A stretch of DNA of 64,000 nucleotides from Chryseobacterium camelliae (GCF_030818575.1 NZ_JAUTAL010000001.1:3534001-3598000), one strand, 5' to 3'; positions 53,948 to 63,886 are shown, counted from the first letter of the stretch. Translations and numbers: made by a program. Notes: generated by a model from the letters alone, not told the origin.

Positions 53948-56236
53948 ATGGTTGTTGGCTGGAATAGGAATATGGGAAATCTTTTTCGTCCGTTCCCCGC
54001 TGTTTGTCGGGCCTGTCAGTCATTTTAAACTTCAGGGTAGCACCTTTCATCAGTTCCTGATGGCTTAGCCAGTTCTTGGAATATGTGTGTCCGTTCATCT
54101 TCAATGACTGTACATATCTGTGATCCTTATTGTTGAGGTCCGCTTTGACCTCAATGGTCTTTCCGTTTTCGAGATGGATCACAGCTTTTCTGAACAATGG
54201 AGCTCCAAGCACATATTGGTCTGTTGCCGGGGTAACCGGATAAAAGCCAAGTGCTGAGAACACATACCAGGCTGAGGTCTGGCCATTGTCCTCATCACCG
54301 CAATACCCATCGGGAGTAGGCTGATACAAACGGTCTATGGTCTCTCGAACCCAGTATTGCGTTTTCCAGGGCTCCCCGGAATAATTATATAAATAGATGA
54401 TGTGCTGGGCCGGCTGGTTTCCGTGGGCATACTGTCCCATATCAGCATTCACCATTTCCTGTATTTCATGGATGGTTGAGCCATAGTAACTGTCATCGTA
54501 TGCCGGTGGCATTTCAAAAATAGAGTCCAGCTTCTTAGAAAACTCCTTTCTTCCACCCATCAGTCCGGCTAAGCCTTCGATGTCCTGAAATACGGACCAG
54601 GTATAATGCCAGCTGTTTCCTTCTGTAAAAGCATCGCCCCATTTAAAAGGATTGAAAGGTGCCTGGAAACTTCCATCGCGGTTTCTACCACGCGCCAGCT
54701 TTGTCTGCGGATCAATCACCTTCCTGAAATTCTGGGAACGCCTGTAATATTCGCCCCATTCAGCTTCTGGTTTTCCCAATGCTTTTCCCAGCTGGGCAAT
54801 GGCGAAGTCATCATAGGCATACTCCAGTGTTCTTGCAGCATTTTCATTGATTTTTACATCGTACGGTACATACCCCAGTTTTTTATAGTATTCAATTCCA
54901 AGCCTTCCGGTAGCCTGTGGCCCTTCATTATTCGCCCCATGGAGCAGGGCCTGATATAAAGTTTCAATATCGTAGCCACCTGAGGCCTTTCACGTAGGCA
55001 TCAGCAACTACAGAAGCCGAATTGTTGCCGATCATGATATCGGAATAGGAAGGGCTTGACCATTCCGGCAGCCAGCCGCCTTCTTTATAATCACTGATTA
55101 ATCCTTTCTGCATTTCTACATTGATGCCGGGATAAACCAGATTGAGGAAAGGGTAGAGTGCCCTGAAGGTATCCCAAAAGCCTGTGCCCGCAAAACGGTA
55201 TCCGGCTTCTGTTTTTCCTGAATACGGACTGTAATGCACCACTTTTCCGTTTTTATCGATTTCGTACATTTTATGCGGAAAGCAAAGCATCCGGTAGAGG
55301 CAGGAATAAAACGTCCGCATCTGGTCGATAGTTCCGCCGGCAACTTCCACTCTTTTCAGCTTTTCATTCCAGGCCGATTTTGCTTTCGTGTACGTATCAT
55401 CAAAAGAATCTTTATTTAGTTCCCTCTGTAAATTCAGTTCTGCCTGTTCCAGGCTGATGAATGAAGAAGCAACCCTGAGGGTGAACCTTTTCACCTTTCT
55501 TCGTTGCAAAACCTACGACTGCACCGCAGTGATCGCCTGTGATCTCCAGTGCGCCCTGTACAAAATCTTTATCTTTCCATGCAGAATATCTGGTAAATGG
55601 CTTGTCTGCATAGATCACAAAATAGTTTTTAAAACCGGTGAGCTTGCCCCGGGAATACCGTGTTGAATATCCAGTAATCTTATTCTGTGAAGGAATAATA
55701 GTAATAGCAGAACCCCTGTCAAAAGCGTCCACAACAAACCAGGAGTTTTTAGAATCCGGATAGGTCAGGCGCAGCTGGGCTGCCCGTTCTGTAGGTGTGA
55801 TTTCAGCCTTTACATTGTGATCAGACAGATAAACACTGTAATAATAAGGCTTTGATATTTCGGATTTATGGGAAAACCAGCTGGCTCTTTCATCTTCACT
55901 GAACCGCATTTTTCCTGTAATAGGCATGATGGAAAACATGCCGTAGTCATTCATCCAGGGTGAAGGCTGATGCGTTTGTTTAATCCCCCGGATCTTATCG
56001 GCATCATAAGTATACTGCCATCCGTTTCCGTTTTTACCGGTCTGTGGCGTCCATAAGTTCATGCCGTGCGGAACAGCTACAGCCGGATACGTATTTCCGT
56101 TGGACAGCGATGGTTTTGAAAGTGTGCCGATAAGCGGGTTGACCAGTTCTTCAGGATTCGGTACGGCATTTTCAACCCATTGCGATTTTAGGGCAATAAA
56201 AGAGAAAATAACAATAAGCAGGAGGTGTTTTTTCAT
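53946..56236 (-). pseudogene. GH92 alpha-1,2-mannosidase with two frameshifts
   Basis: The reading frame encodes a secreted GH92 glycoside hydrolase (signal peptide, GMNLWTPQTG, KQTHQPSPWM and GYRFAGTGFWDTF motifs). It is broken in two places. Near 55480 an extra base shifts ...KVH|LRVASS; near 54980 an extra base shifts ...KGL|RGYDIETLYQ. Removing one base at each site gives 762 residues, the expected length. Both breaks sit at the heptamer CCTCAGG. As written the fragments are 55412-56236, 54964-55509 and 53946 to about 54985. The cause may be sequencing or true decay. Confidence 0.88.
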
Positions 56237-56483
56237 TGATAAAAATGGATTTCGGCTTGTTTTAAATATTTACAGTGAAAAGGTAAAAAATATTTATAAC
56301 ATACGAATAGGTTTGCTGTTGTCATAAATGGTAATGACTGAAATGATGTAATAAAATTAGTTTCCGCCCGGATTTTAACCTTATAATTGATTTTAATCGG
56401 AAATAAAAAGAGATCCTGAAATTCCGGTTAAAATAATTTTTTGCTCCATCAGATTAAGAATGAGGAATTACCTTTCAATTTAT

Positions 56484-56491
56484 TATCTTTG
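56484..56491 (+). promoter_or_regulatory. TAnnTTTG -7 element for lepA
   Basis: TATCTTTG lies 19 bases before the lepA start codon. Confidence 0.5.
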
Positions 56492-56510
56492 CCAATTACA
56501 AGGTTCTTAA

Positions 56511-58307
56511 ATGAAAAACATACGAAATTTTTGCATAATTGCCCATATTGACCACGGTAAAAGTACCCTGGCAGACCGTCTTCTTGAGTACACGAATACC
56601 GTTACTCAGAGAGAGCTGCAGTCTCAGACCCTGGATGATATGGATCTGGAAAAAGAACGCGGGATTACCATCAAGTCCCATGCGATCCAGATGGATTATG
56701 AATACAAAGGAGAAAAATATATCTTAAACCTCATCGATACCCCGGGACACGTGGATTTTTCCTATGAAGTTTCCCGTTCCATTGCAGCCTGTGAGGGGGC
56801 ACTTCTTATTGTGGATGCAGCACAGAGCATCCAGGCCCAGACCATCAGTAACCTGTACCTGGCTCTCGAAAATGACCTGACCATTATTCCGATACTGAAT
56901 AAAATTGATCTTCCGTCAGCCAATCCTGAAGAAGTGACGGACGAAATTATGAACCTGATCGGGTGTGATTATGAAGATGTTTTAAGGGTTTCCGGAAAAA
57001 CAGGAGAAGGGGTACACCATCTGCTTGAGCAGATTGTAGAAAGAATCCCTGCTCCGGTAGGCGATCCGAATGCACCGCTCCAAGCTTTGATTTTCGACTC
57101 GGTATACAATCCGTTCAGAGGTATTGAAGCTTATTTTAAAGTCGTTAACGGAAGCATTTCCAAAAATGAAAAAATCAAGTTCTTTGCTACCGGCAAGGAA
57201 TACGGCGCTGATGAAGTAGGAACACTGAAACTGAAGCAGGTTCCCAAGAAAACCGTTGAATGCGGTGATGTGGGCTACCTGGTTTCCGGAATTAAGGACG
57301 CACGCGAGGTAAAAGTAGGAGATACCATTACATCCTTTGATAAACCGGCCGCAGGGCCGATTGAAGGATTTGAAGAAGTGAAGCCGATGGTTTTCGCCGG
57401 TATTTATCCTATTGATTCTGAAGATTTTGAAGAACTGAGGTTCTCCCTTGAAAAACTGAGGCTGAATGATGCTTCCCTTGTCTTCGAACCGGAAAGTTCA
57501 GCAGCATTAGGCTTTGGATTCCGTTGCGGATTCCTGGGAATGCTTCACATGGAAATCGTACAGGAACGCCTTGACCGCGAATTCAACATGAACGTAATCA
57601 CAACGGTACCAAACGTATCCTATTTCGGGTATTCTAAAAAGGAACCTGAAGTTCCGATCCTGATCAATAACCCTTCTGAAATGATGGATCCATCGATCAT
57701 GGACAGGGTAGAAGAGCCTTTCATCAAGGCTTCCATCATTACGAAATCTGATTTTGTAGGTCCGGTAATGACTTTATGCATCGAGAAAAGGGGGGAAATC
57801 GTTAACCAAAGCTACCTGACTTCGGAAAGAGTGGAGCTGGTCTTCAATATGCCTCTGGCAGAGGTTGTTTTCGACTTCTATGACAGGCTGAAATCAATTT
57901 CAAAAGGATATGCATCCTTCGATTATCACCCGATCGGATTCAGGGCCTCCAAGCTCGTAAAAATGGATATCCTGATCAATGGTGATATGGTAGATGCCCT
58001 GTCTTCATTGATTCACGATTCTAACGCGTATCACATCGGTAAGAAGATGTGTGAGAAGCTCCGTGAGCTGATCCCGAGACAGCAGTTTGATATTGCAGTT
58101 CAGGCTGCACTGGGAACGAAAGTTATTGCCCGGGAAACCATTAAGGCATTACGGAAAGACGTTACCGCAAAATGTTATGGAGGAGACATTTCCAGAAAAA
58201 GAAAGCTCCTTGAAAAGCAGAAGGAAGGTAAGAAGAAAATGAAGCAGATCGGAAGGGTAGAAGTGCCACAGTCGGCATTTATGGCTGTACTGAAGCTGAA
58301 TGATTAA
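56511..58307 (+). CDS. lepA: Elongation factor 4 (LepA)
   Basis: LepA is a ribosome-associated GTPase related to EF-G that back-translocates or remodels stalled ribosomes. The 598-aa product has the GTP-binding motifs AHIDHGKST (residues 10-18) and DTPGHVDF, and the C-terminal LepA-specific tail ([20 protein letters not shown]). Length is standard. Start codon chosen at [10 protein letters not shown], which matches the family. It is monocistronic with a strong terminator. Confidence 0.97.
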   Translation: MKNIRNFCIIAHIDHGKSTLADRLLEYTNTVTQRELQSQTLDDMDLEKERGITIKSHAIQMDYEYKGEKYILNLIDTPGHVDFSYEVSRSIAACEGALLIVDAAQSIQAQTISNLYLALENDLTIIPILNKIDLPSANPEEVTDEIMNLIGCDYEDVLRVSGKTGEGVHHLLEQIVERIPAPVGDPNAPLQALIFDSVYNPFRGIEAYFKVVNGSISKNEKIKFFATGKEYGADEVGTLKLKQVPKKTVECGDVGYLVSGIKDAREVKVGDTITSFDKPAAGPIEGFEEVKPMVFAGIYPIDSEDFEELRFSLEKLRLNDASLVFEPESSAALGFGFRCGFLGMLHMEIVQERLDREFNMNVITTVPNVSYFGYSKKEPEVPILINNPSEMMDPSIMDRVEEPFIKASIITKSDFVGPVMTLCIEKRGEIVNQSYLTSERVELVFNMPLAEVVFDFYDRLKSISKGYASFDYHPIGFRASKLVKMDILINGDMVDALSSLIHDSNAYHIGKKMCEKLRELIPRQQFDIAVQAALGTKVIARETIKALRKDVTAKCYGGDISRKRKLLEKQKEGKKKMKQIGRVEVPQSAFMAVLKLND

Positions 58308-58345
58308 TTGAATTCATAAGCCGGTAAAATAGCAAATAATAAAGT

Positions 58346-58380
58346 AAATCCGCAGATATATTTCTGCGGATTTCCTGTTT
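58346..58380 (+). terminator. Terminator of lepA
   Basis: An 11-bp stem (58346-58356 with 58363-58373) with a short T run. Confidence 0.82.
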
Positions 58381-58416
58381 ATGACGCAAATCCTTTTTTT
58401 AATATCATCTAAACCG

Positions 58417-58435
58417 TAACTTTGTGTACTCACAA
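58417..58435 (+). promoter_or_regulatory. Promoter and palindrome before the Nudix regulator
   Basis: TAACTTTG (58417-58424) is a TAnnTTTG -7 element, and overlapping it is a perfect palindrome TTGTG-TACT-CACAA (58422-58435). Placement over the -7 element suggests autoregulation by the encoded HTH protein (inference). Confidence 0.6.
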
Positions 58436-58449
58436 CGCAAATCAGGGTA

Positions 58450-59145
58450 ATGAACACTCCAAAGAAATTACAGGATATAAAAGTAGCGGTAGACGCAGTT
58501 GTTTTCGGGTATTTTGATAAAGAAGACCTGCAAATTCTCCTTATCAAAAGGAATATTGAACCCTTTAAAGGGGGATGGGCTCTTCCGGGCGGGCTGGTGC
58601 TTGACGATGAAAACCTGGATGATGCCGTTAAAAGGGAACTCCACGAAGAAGCAGGCATAAACCCTGATTTTCTGGAACAGCTCTATACTTTTGGTAATGT
58701 AGGCCGTGATCCGCGGAATAGGGTAGTTTCTGTGGCTTATCTGGGGCTTGTGAACCCTTCCTATCATGAATTGTCTGCCGACTCTGATGCAGATGATGCT
58801 CGATGGTTCAGTGTCAACAGGCTGCCGGCACTGGCTTTTGATCACCAGACTATCATTGATCTAGCTCTAAAAAGGCTTCGTACGAAGATACAGTACCAAC
58901 CGATCGGATTCAATCTGCTGAATGACGAGTTTCCTTTTTCAGACCTGGAGAACCTGTACAAAACCATTATCGGCCAGGAGATCGACCGGCGGAATTTCCG
59001 GAAGAAAATCATGAGTTACGGACTGCTGAATGAAACCAATAACTTTAAGAAAGAAGGCAGTGGCAGGCCGGGAAAAATGTTCACTTTTAATCAGGAAAAG
59101 TACAAAGAGCTGGAAGAACAGGGATTCTATTTTGAAATAAAATAA
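58450..59145 (+). CDS. Nudix-HTH transcriptional regulator (NrtR-like)
   Basis: The 231-aa product pairs an N-terminal Nudix domain with a C-terminal winged helix. The Nudix box is complete: G-x5-E-x7-RELHEEAGI (GGLVLDDENLDDAVKREL...). NrtR-family regulators bind ADP-ribose or related ligands with the Nudix domain and repress NAD-metabolism genes. The catalytic Nudix residues being intact means that hydrolysis is also possible. It directly precedes the ADP-ribose cluster (59549-64000), which makes it the likely controller. Confidence 0.9.
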   Translation: MNTPKKLQDIKVAVDAVVFGYFDKEDLQILLIKRNIEPFKGGWALPGGLVLDDENLDDAVKRELHEEAGINPDFLEQLYTFGNVGRDPRNRVVSVAYLGLVNPSYHELSADSDADDARWFSVNRLPALAFDHQTIIDLALKRLRTKIQYQPIGFNLLNDEFPFSDLENLYKTIIGQEIDRRNFRKKIMSYGLLNETNNFKKEGSGRPGKMFTFNQEKYKELEEQGFYFEIK

Positions 59146-59304
59146 ACATAATTAGTTTAAATTCATCCTGCATATAATAATGCATTATCAGTCAGCCACA
59201 GCTGAGATAATTCGACTTTATTAGAAGCTTCTTAATAAAAGTATTTTTTTTATATCTGAAAATCAAATACTTAATTTGTTTAGCGTAAAATTAACACAAA
59301 TTAA
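59146..59304. other. 5' part of the 403-base regulatory gap
   Basis: No gene. The first copy of the operator-like sequence is at 59285-59299 at the downstream end of this segment. The rest is AT-rich and carries nothing recognised. Confidence 0.5.
59285..59299 (+). promoter_or_regulatory. Operator-like box A
   Basis: GTAAAATTAACACAA; 14 of 15 bases match box B at 59339-59353. The two copies are 54 bases apart, about five helical turns, and in the same orientation. Candidate binding site for the Nudix-HTH regulator. Confidence 0.5.
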
Positions 59305-59337
59305 TTTGGCAGATAGAATTATATTCTTTTAAATTTG
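59305..59337 (+). promoter_or_regulatory. Promoter of the ADP-ribose cluster
   Basis: TTTG at 59305-59308, a 21-base spacer, and TAAATTTG at 59330-59337 form a good Bacteroidota promoter; it lies between box A and box B. Confidence 0.65.
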
Positions 59338-59353
59338 TGTAAAAATAACACAA
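59335..59353 (+). promoter_or_regulatory. Operator-like box B (palindrome)
   Basis: TTGTGT-AAAAATA-ACACAA is a palindrome with half-sites at both ends; it overlaps the -7 element by three bases. It contains the second 15-mer copy GTAAAAATAACACAA (59339-59353). Position fits repression of the cluster. Confidence 0.55.
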
Positions 59354-59469
59354 TAGTCAATTGCGTAAGAAAATAAAAGTAAAATAATTGGCGACCTGAT
59401 CTGATAAGAAGATGATTGTTTCATTCACTGTTATAGTAAAAATATGTATTGAAATTATAAAACTAAACC

Positions 59470-59520
59470 ATGAATGTCCATACTCTTCTGGAAACCAATC
59501 AGGACCTGATCAAACAATAA
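59470..59520 (+). CDS. Possible 16-residue leader peptide
   Basis: An ATG-start ORF of 16 codons (MNVHTLLETNQDLIKQ) lies within the leader of the VWA gene, 28 bases before its start codon. It could be a leader peptide, a remnant of a lost gene, or chance. No strong ribosome binding site is visible. Confidence 0.3.
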   Translation: MNVHTLLETNQDLIKQ

Positions 59521-59548
59521 TAAAAAGTCTTTAACTAAAATTTAAGTT

Positions 59549-60406
59549 ATGGGAAGTACAAGATACGACATGGACGCTCGTTTCGACAGAGCAAGAAAGA
59601 TGGGTTATGCATCTAAAAGTGCAGGTGAAATTTTCACTCAGAATGCTAAGAGAATGGCACATGAATCTATGAATCCAAACGGCGTCTTTTTCAGGGAAGC
59701 AAGGGATTCATCTGTACACCCGGAATCATTTCCGATTATTTTAGGACTGGACGTTACCGGAAGTATGGGCCATATCCCATATAATCTGATCCAGGAAGGG
59801 CTTCCAAAACTTATGGGAGGAATTATACAGGGAGGAGTTCCGGACGCCGCATTACTGTTTATGGGAATCGGAGACCATGAATGCGACAGTTATCCGTTAC
59901 AGGTCGGGCAGTTTGAATCCGGGGATGAAGAGCTGGATATGTGGCTTACTAGAACCTATATTGAATCAGGCGGCGGCGGGAACGGCGGGGAAAGCTATCT
60001 CTTAGCGTGGTATTTTGCCGCATTCCATACCAGGACAGATGCCTTTGAGAAAAGAAATCAGAAAGGAATCCTGTTTACAGTCGGTGATGAACCCTGTCTC
60101 AAGACTCTTCCGGCCTCTGCTATCAGGGAGATCATGGGAAACGGCCAACAGACATTCAGCCATAAGGAATTGTTGGCCGAAGCTCAAAGGAAATATGAAG
60201 TGTATCACATCAATGTTTTGCATTCAGATCAGGCGGTAAGTGCAGACCGCGGATGGAAGGATTTATTGGGTCAGAATTGCATTTCGATTACAGATTACAG
60301 AGATGTTCCGTACGTGATTAAAGAAGTTGTTTGCAAGACCCGCAGGTCTGCTGAAAACGAACATAAAGAAGGATGGAGCGGAATAATTCAAAGATTTCTG
60401 AAATGA
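59549..60406 (+). CDS. VWA-domain protein of the ADP-ribose cluster
   Basis: A 285-aa protein with a von Willebrand factor A fold. The MIDAS motif is LDVTGSMGHIP (about residue 72), and further parts are GIGDHECDSYPLQ and the SGGGGNGGES loop. It has no signal peptide and is cytoplasmic. VWA proteins of this type occur with PurA-like, macrodomain and ADP-ribosylation genes in other bacteria (family knowledge), but the role is unclear. Its stop overlaps the PurA-like start (ATGA), so they are coupled. It leads the cluster. Confidence 0.85.
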   Translation: MGSTRYDMDARFDRARKMGYASKSAGEIFTQNAKRMAHESMNPNGVFFREARDSSVHPESFPIILGLDVTGSMGHIPYNLIQEGLPKLMGGIIQGGVPDAALLFMGIGDHECDSYPLQVGQFESGDEELDMWLTRTYIESGGGGNGGESYLLAWYFAAFHTRTDAFEKRNQKGILFTVGDEPCLKTLPASAIREIMGNGQQTFSHKELLAEAQRKYEVYHINVLHSDQAVSADRGWKDLLGQNCISITDYRDVPYVIKEVVCKTRRSAENEHKEGWSGIIQRFLK

Positions 60407-61495
60407 AAACAGCAGATATCATCATAGGTTTGGGATTCGGGGACGAAGGAAAAGGTATTACCACGGATTTTCTGGCAGCCCCGGAATCCCGATGCTGTGG
60501 TCATCAGGTTTTCTGGAGGGCAGCAGGCGGCACACACGGTTATGATCGATGACAGGAAGCATATCCATTCCAGCTTCTGCAGCGGGGCATTGCGTGGACT
60601 GCCTTCTTATTTCACCGAGCACTGCACGATTCATCCTGTTTTTATGTATAATGAATGGAAAGAATTGAAAAGTAAGAACGGGAATACCAGCCTCCATATC
60701 CATCCGCTGGCTAAAGTAACCACTCCTTTTGATGTCCTTCATAACAGGAAAGATGTAAGAAATACTGAGCATGGGACCTGCGGGAAAGGGGTTGGTGCTA
60801 CGATGAAAAGACATGAAAGTCCGTACCGGCTGTTTGCGGCTGATCTGATCGCTCCTAGATCCATGCTGATTGAAAAGCTGAAAGGGATTGCCTCCTACTA
60901 TGGTTTTTCAGACGGAGAAGAAATACAGGCGGCTCTGGATGACTTTCTGTATGCTATTGATCAGATGGAATGGAAAATTGAGGGCTACAAGTATCTGAAT
61001 ACATTTGACCATCTGATTTTTGAAGGCAGTCAGGGAATCCTGCTCGATATGGACCACGGAGTATTTCCGAACGTAACCTATGCCCACACCACCTCAAAAA
61101 ATGCGCATGAGGTATGCAAACAAATCGGAATTGACCAAATAGAAATGTATTATGTGACCAGAAGTTATGCGACACGCCACGGAAACGGCTGGATGAGCAG
61201 TGAAAAAGAACTTTCATTGCAAAACAATGAAGAAGAAACCTGTATCTTTAATGAATATCAGGGAGTCTTCAGGACTGGGTATCTGGATTATGAACTGTTG
61301 AATTACGCGCTGAAAGTAGATGAAGGGTATAGATTTTCAGATCGGAAGAATCTGGTAGTTACCTGTCTAGACCAGCTGGATGTACCGTTTAAGCTTGAAA
61401 AATTGGAGGTAAAGTTTGACGCGGTATTTGGGTCTCATGCTCCGTATTCAAATGCATTCAGAAGAATTGACGCCATTTTTTTGAAACAGGAGTAA
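60403..61495 (+). pseudogene. Adenylosuccinate synthetase-like gene with one frameshift
   Basis: Translation begins at the ATG overlapping the VWA stop and shows IIGLGFGDEGKG (the PurA P-loop-like motif). One extra base near 60481-60484 shifts the frame: the coding part then continues NPDAVVIRFSGGQQAAHT to the stop at 61495. Correcting it gives 363 residues, shorter than housekeeping PurA (about 430). The signature FEGSQGILLDMDHGVFPNVT is visible. As a paralog it may ligate a nucleotide to an amino acid or related substrate. Whether it is broken or misread is open. Confidence 0.82.
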
Positions 61496-61525
61496 GGATT
61501 GTTACATGACCAGGAGACCATCAGT

Positions 61526-61732
61526 ATGAAAATCCTAGAATATAAAAAAGGCGATGCTACAAAACCTGCATTCGCAGGGAATGATATTATCGCCCATATC
61601 TTCAAAGATATAGGAGGCTTGGGAAAGGGATTTGTTATGGCCATTTCGGGAAAATGGAAAGAAATAGACCCGCTCATCGAGCGGACTTTATTGAACAATC
61701 AAGTGAAGGTCTTCGTGTATGATTTTGAATAA
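61526..61732 (+). pseudogene. Macrodomain remnant with internal in-frame deletion
   Basis: The 68-residue product begins like an Appr-1''-p-processing macrodomain (YKKGDATKP, NDIIAHIFKDIGGLGKGF) but jumps from the sequence after GKGFVMAISGKWKE directly to its C-terminal strand DPLIERTLLNNQVKVFVYDFE. About 70-80 middle residues that would complete the ADP-ribose pocket are missing, in frame. It is unlikely to be a functional macrodomain. It follows the PurA-like gene by 30 bases. Confidence 0.72.
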
Positions 61733-61742
61733 AATTAAGGAT

Positions 61743-62173
61743 ATGAAAACACAAACATTATATAGGCCGGTCGGAGAAAAAGAAATGCTGTTAATTATCG
61801 AAAGTGGTTATAAAGCATTTCCTCCGAGACTGGAATGGCAGCCTATTTTTTATCCCGTTTTGAATGAAGAATACGCTTCGGAGATTGCAGAAAATGGAAT
61901 ACCCGTGATGAAGCCGGAAATTATTTAGGGTTTGTTACAAAATTTGAAGTTAAGGAAGAATGGGTCAGTCAATATCCATCACAAAACGTAGGTGCCAAAA
62001 ACCACAATGAACTTTGGGTTCCTTCAGAGGATCTGGAAGATTTCAACAGAGCGATTATCGGAAAGATTGATGTGACCAAAGTCTTTGTTGGCAAAGACTT
62101 CAAAGAAGCTGCAAATGCATCAGTAGAGAATTTATTAAAATTAAAAAGTGAAACTCAAATTAAAAAATTATAA
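61743..62173 (+). pseudogene. ADP-ribosylation/crystallin J1-family gene with one frameshift
   Basis: The first 50 residues (TLYRPVGEKEMLLIIESGYKAFPPRLEWQPIFYPVLN) and the later part (NELWVPSEDLEDFNRAIIGKI) match the ADP-ribosylation/crystallin J1 family. A missing base near 61893 (in a run GAAAATGG) ends the first frame at 61928. Correction gives 143 residues and the stop at 62173. It overlaps the DUF4291 start by 26 bases. If real, the deletion inactivates it. Confidence 0.78.
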
Positions 62174-62783
62174 AGAACAACTACAGGTTTGGCCACAGGA
62201 AGGATATCACCTCATGGCACAATATGATGACGAAAAAATTATTGTATACCAATCATACCGTAAGGAAATCAGTGAGTTTGCTGTTCAGAATCAGTACTTC
62301 GGAGGTCTTTTCAGTTTGGAAAGGATGACTTGGATCAAACCGAATTTTCTCTGGATGATGTACCGCAATGGCTGGGGCAAAAAAGAAGGGCAGGAATATG
62401 TGCTGGCCATTCATCTGAAAATGGATGCTTTTAGGAAATACCTGGAAAATGCCATTTATTCTGACTACAACGATAGATTGGGAATATCCAGAGAAGTATG
62501 GCAGAACCAGGTAAGGGAGTCTTCTGCAAGGCTGCAGTGGGATCCGGATCACGATCCTTTCGGGGCAAAACTGGACAGAAGGGCGATCCAGATCGGTTTG
62601 AGAAATAATCTGATAAAATCTTTTGCTCAGGATGATATTCTGTTAATTGAAGATATTTCGGAATTTGTACAGGTACAACATCAGTGTGTTTTGAATGATG
62701 ATCTGGATAACCTTGTCACTCCGGAAGAAAAAATGCTGCTGTTTGATGATGAGGATTTAAATAAAAAATTAAGATTAAAATAA
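62148..62783 (+). CDS. DUF4291 family protein
   Basis: The 211-aa product starts with GTG and overlaps the upstream gene by 26 bases; the GTG gives the expected family start. It contains EGYHLMAQYDDEKIIVYQSY and MTWIKPNFLWMMYRNGW, both characteristic of DUF4291. Function is unknown; family members often sit near macrodomain and ADP-ribose genes (family knowledge). No signal peptide. Nine bases separate it from the macrodomain gene. Confidence 0.85.
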   Translation: MKLKLKNYKEQLQVWPQEGYHLMAQYDDEKIIVYQSYRKEISEFAVQNQYFGGLFSLERMTWIKPNFLWMMYRNGWGKKEGQEYVLAIHLKMDAFRKYLENAIYSDYNDRLGISREVWQNQVRESSARLQWDPDHDPFGAKLDRRAIQIGLRNNLIKSFAQDDILLIEDISEFVQVQHQCVLNDDLDNLVTPEEKMLLFDDEDLNKKLRLK

Positions 62784-62792
62784 TCTGAGACA

Positions 62793-63299
62793 ATGAAAGT
62801 AGAATTAATAAAAGGCGATATCACCAAAATACAAGCAGACGCCATTGTCAATGCGGCCAATTCCTCTTTGTTGGGCGGCGGTGGGGTAGACGGGGCCATT
62901 CACCGGGCAGGCGGAAAGCAGATCCTTGATGAATGTATCGTAATCAGAAATAAACAAGGAAAATGCAATACCGGGGAAGCAGTAGTAACTACAGCGGGAA
63001 ATCTTCCGGCGAAATATGTCATTCATACCGTTGGCCCGGTCTGGAATGGGGATGAGAAAGAGTGCGTTTCTCTGTTGGAGAACTGCTACAACAATTCACT
63101 GAAACTGGCAGAAAGCCTGGGGGTAAAAACCATAGCTTTTCCTAACATCAGTACCGGAGTCTATCGCTTTCCGAAAGAACTGGCAGGAAAAATTGCGGTG
63201 GAGACTGTAAAGAACTTCCGGTCAGACAGTATTGAAAAAATTATTTTCGTCTGTTTTGATGATGAAAATGAAGCGATTTATAAAAGGCTTTTAGCATAA
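62793..63299 (+). CDS. MacroD/YmdB-type macrodomain protein
   Basis: The 168-aa product is a full macrodomain: [34 protein letters not shown], then [26 protein letters not shown], as in O-acetyl-ADP-ribose deacetylases and mono-ADP-ribosyl hydrolases of the MacroD/YmdB type. The catalytic aspartate region (VDGAIH) and ligand loops are intact. It could remove ADP-ribose from proteins or clear O-acetyl-ADP-ribose made by the Sir2 protein two genes downstream. Its stop overlaps the next start by one base. Confidence 0.93.
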   Translation: MKVELIKGDITKIQADAIVNAANSSLLGGGGVDGAIHRAGGKQILDECIVIRNKQGKCNTGEAVVTTAGNLPAKYVIHTVGPVWNGDEKECVSLLENCYNNSLKLAESLGVKTIAFPNISTGVYRFPKELAGKIAVETVKNFRSDSIEKIIFVCFDDENEAIYKRLLA

Positions 63300-63886
63300 T
63301 GAAAAAGTATAATTTCAGATTTGTACATGATCCAGAAAATCAAAATATAGGATTAACCACTGATGAAATTAATGTATTTCAAAAAGAATTAAACCTGAAA
63401 TTTCCGGAAGCTTATAAATTGTATCTTCAGACTGCAGGGAAGAACTCAAATGTTTTTCCCGTTGAAGGTAATTCTGAAAAATTAAAAAGAATCCAGGAGG
63501 AGTTGAGGGCAGAATTAGAGCAGCTGGAGTTGCCTGAAAATAAAAATGTTTTTTGCTTAAGAAAAGATAATTATTATTGTAACTATTTTCAGAGAAATTT
63601 TGAATCTTACCTGTTTTTTAACTTGTATGAAGATGCAAAAAATCCTAAACTATATCTCCTTGATGAAATTTGTATCAATGAAGGATGGAATGCTTTTCAG
63701 AAACAGGTGACAGAAAAAGATGATTTTGTATCATTTATTAATCATAAAACGGGAGAGAAATATGGAATCAGTATGGGTCAGCACATTAAAAATATTCCCT
63801 TATACATTATTTCTTTACCGATAACTATTGCTGTCTTAACAATTCTGGCCTTTCAGGTTATAAAAGAAAAAATTGTAAACAAATGA
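63299..63886 (+). CDS. SMI1/KNR4-like protein with C-terminal membrane span
   Basis: The 195-aa product has an N-terminal SMI1/KNR4-like part ([25 protein letters not shown]) and a membrane segment at residues 171-190 with a short basic tail. SMI1/KNR4 domains often act as immunity proteins or binding partners. Start overlaps the macrodomain stop by one base and its stop overlaps the Sir2 start (ATGA). It is so in the core of the operon, but its role is unknown. Confidence 0.75.
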   Translation: MKKYNFRFVHDPENQNIGLTTDEINVFQKELNLKFPEAYKLYLQTAGKNSNVFPVEGNSEKLKRIQEELRAELEQLELPENKNVFCLRKDNYYCNYFQRNFESYLFFNLYEDAKNPKLYLLDEICINEGWNAFQKQVTEKDDFVSFINHKTGEKYGISMGQHIKNIPLYIISLPITIAVLTILAFQVIKEKIVNK

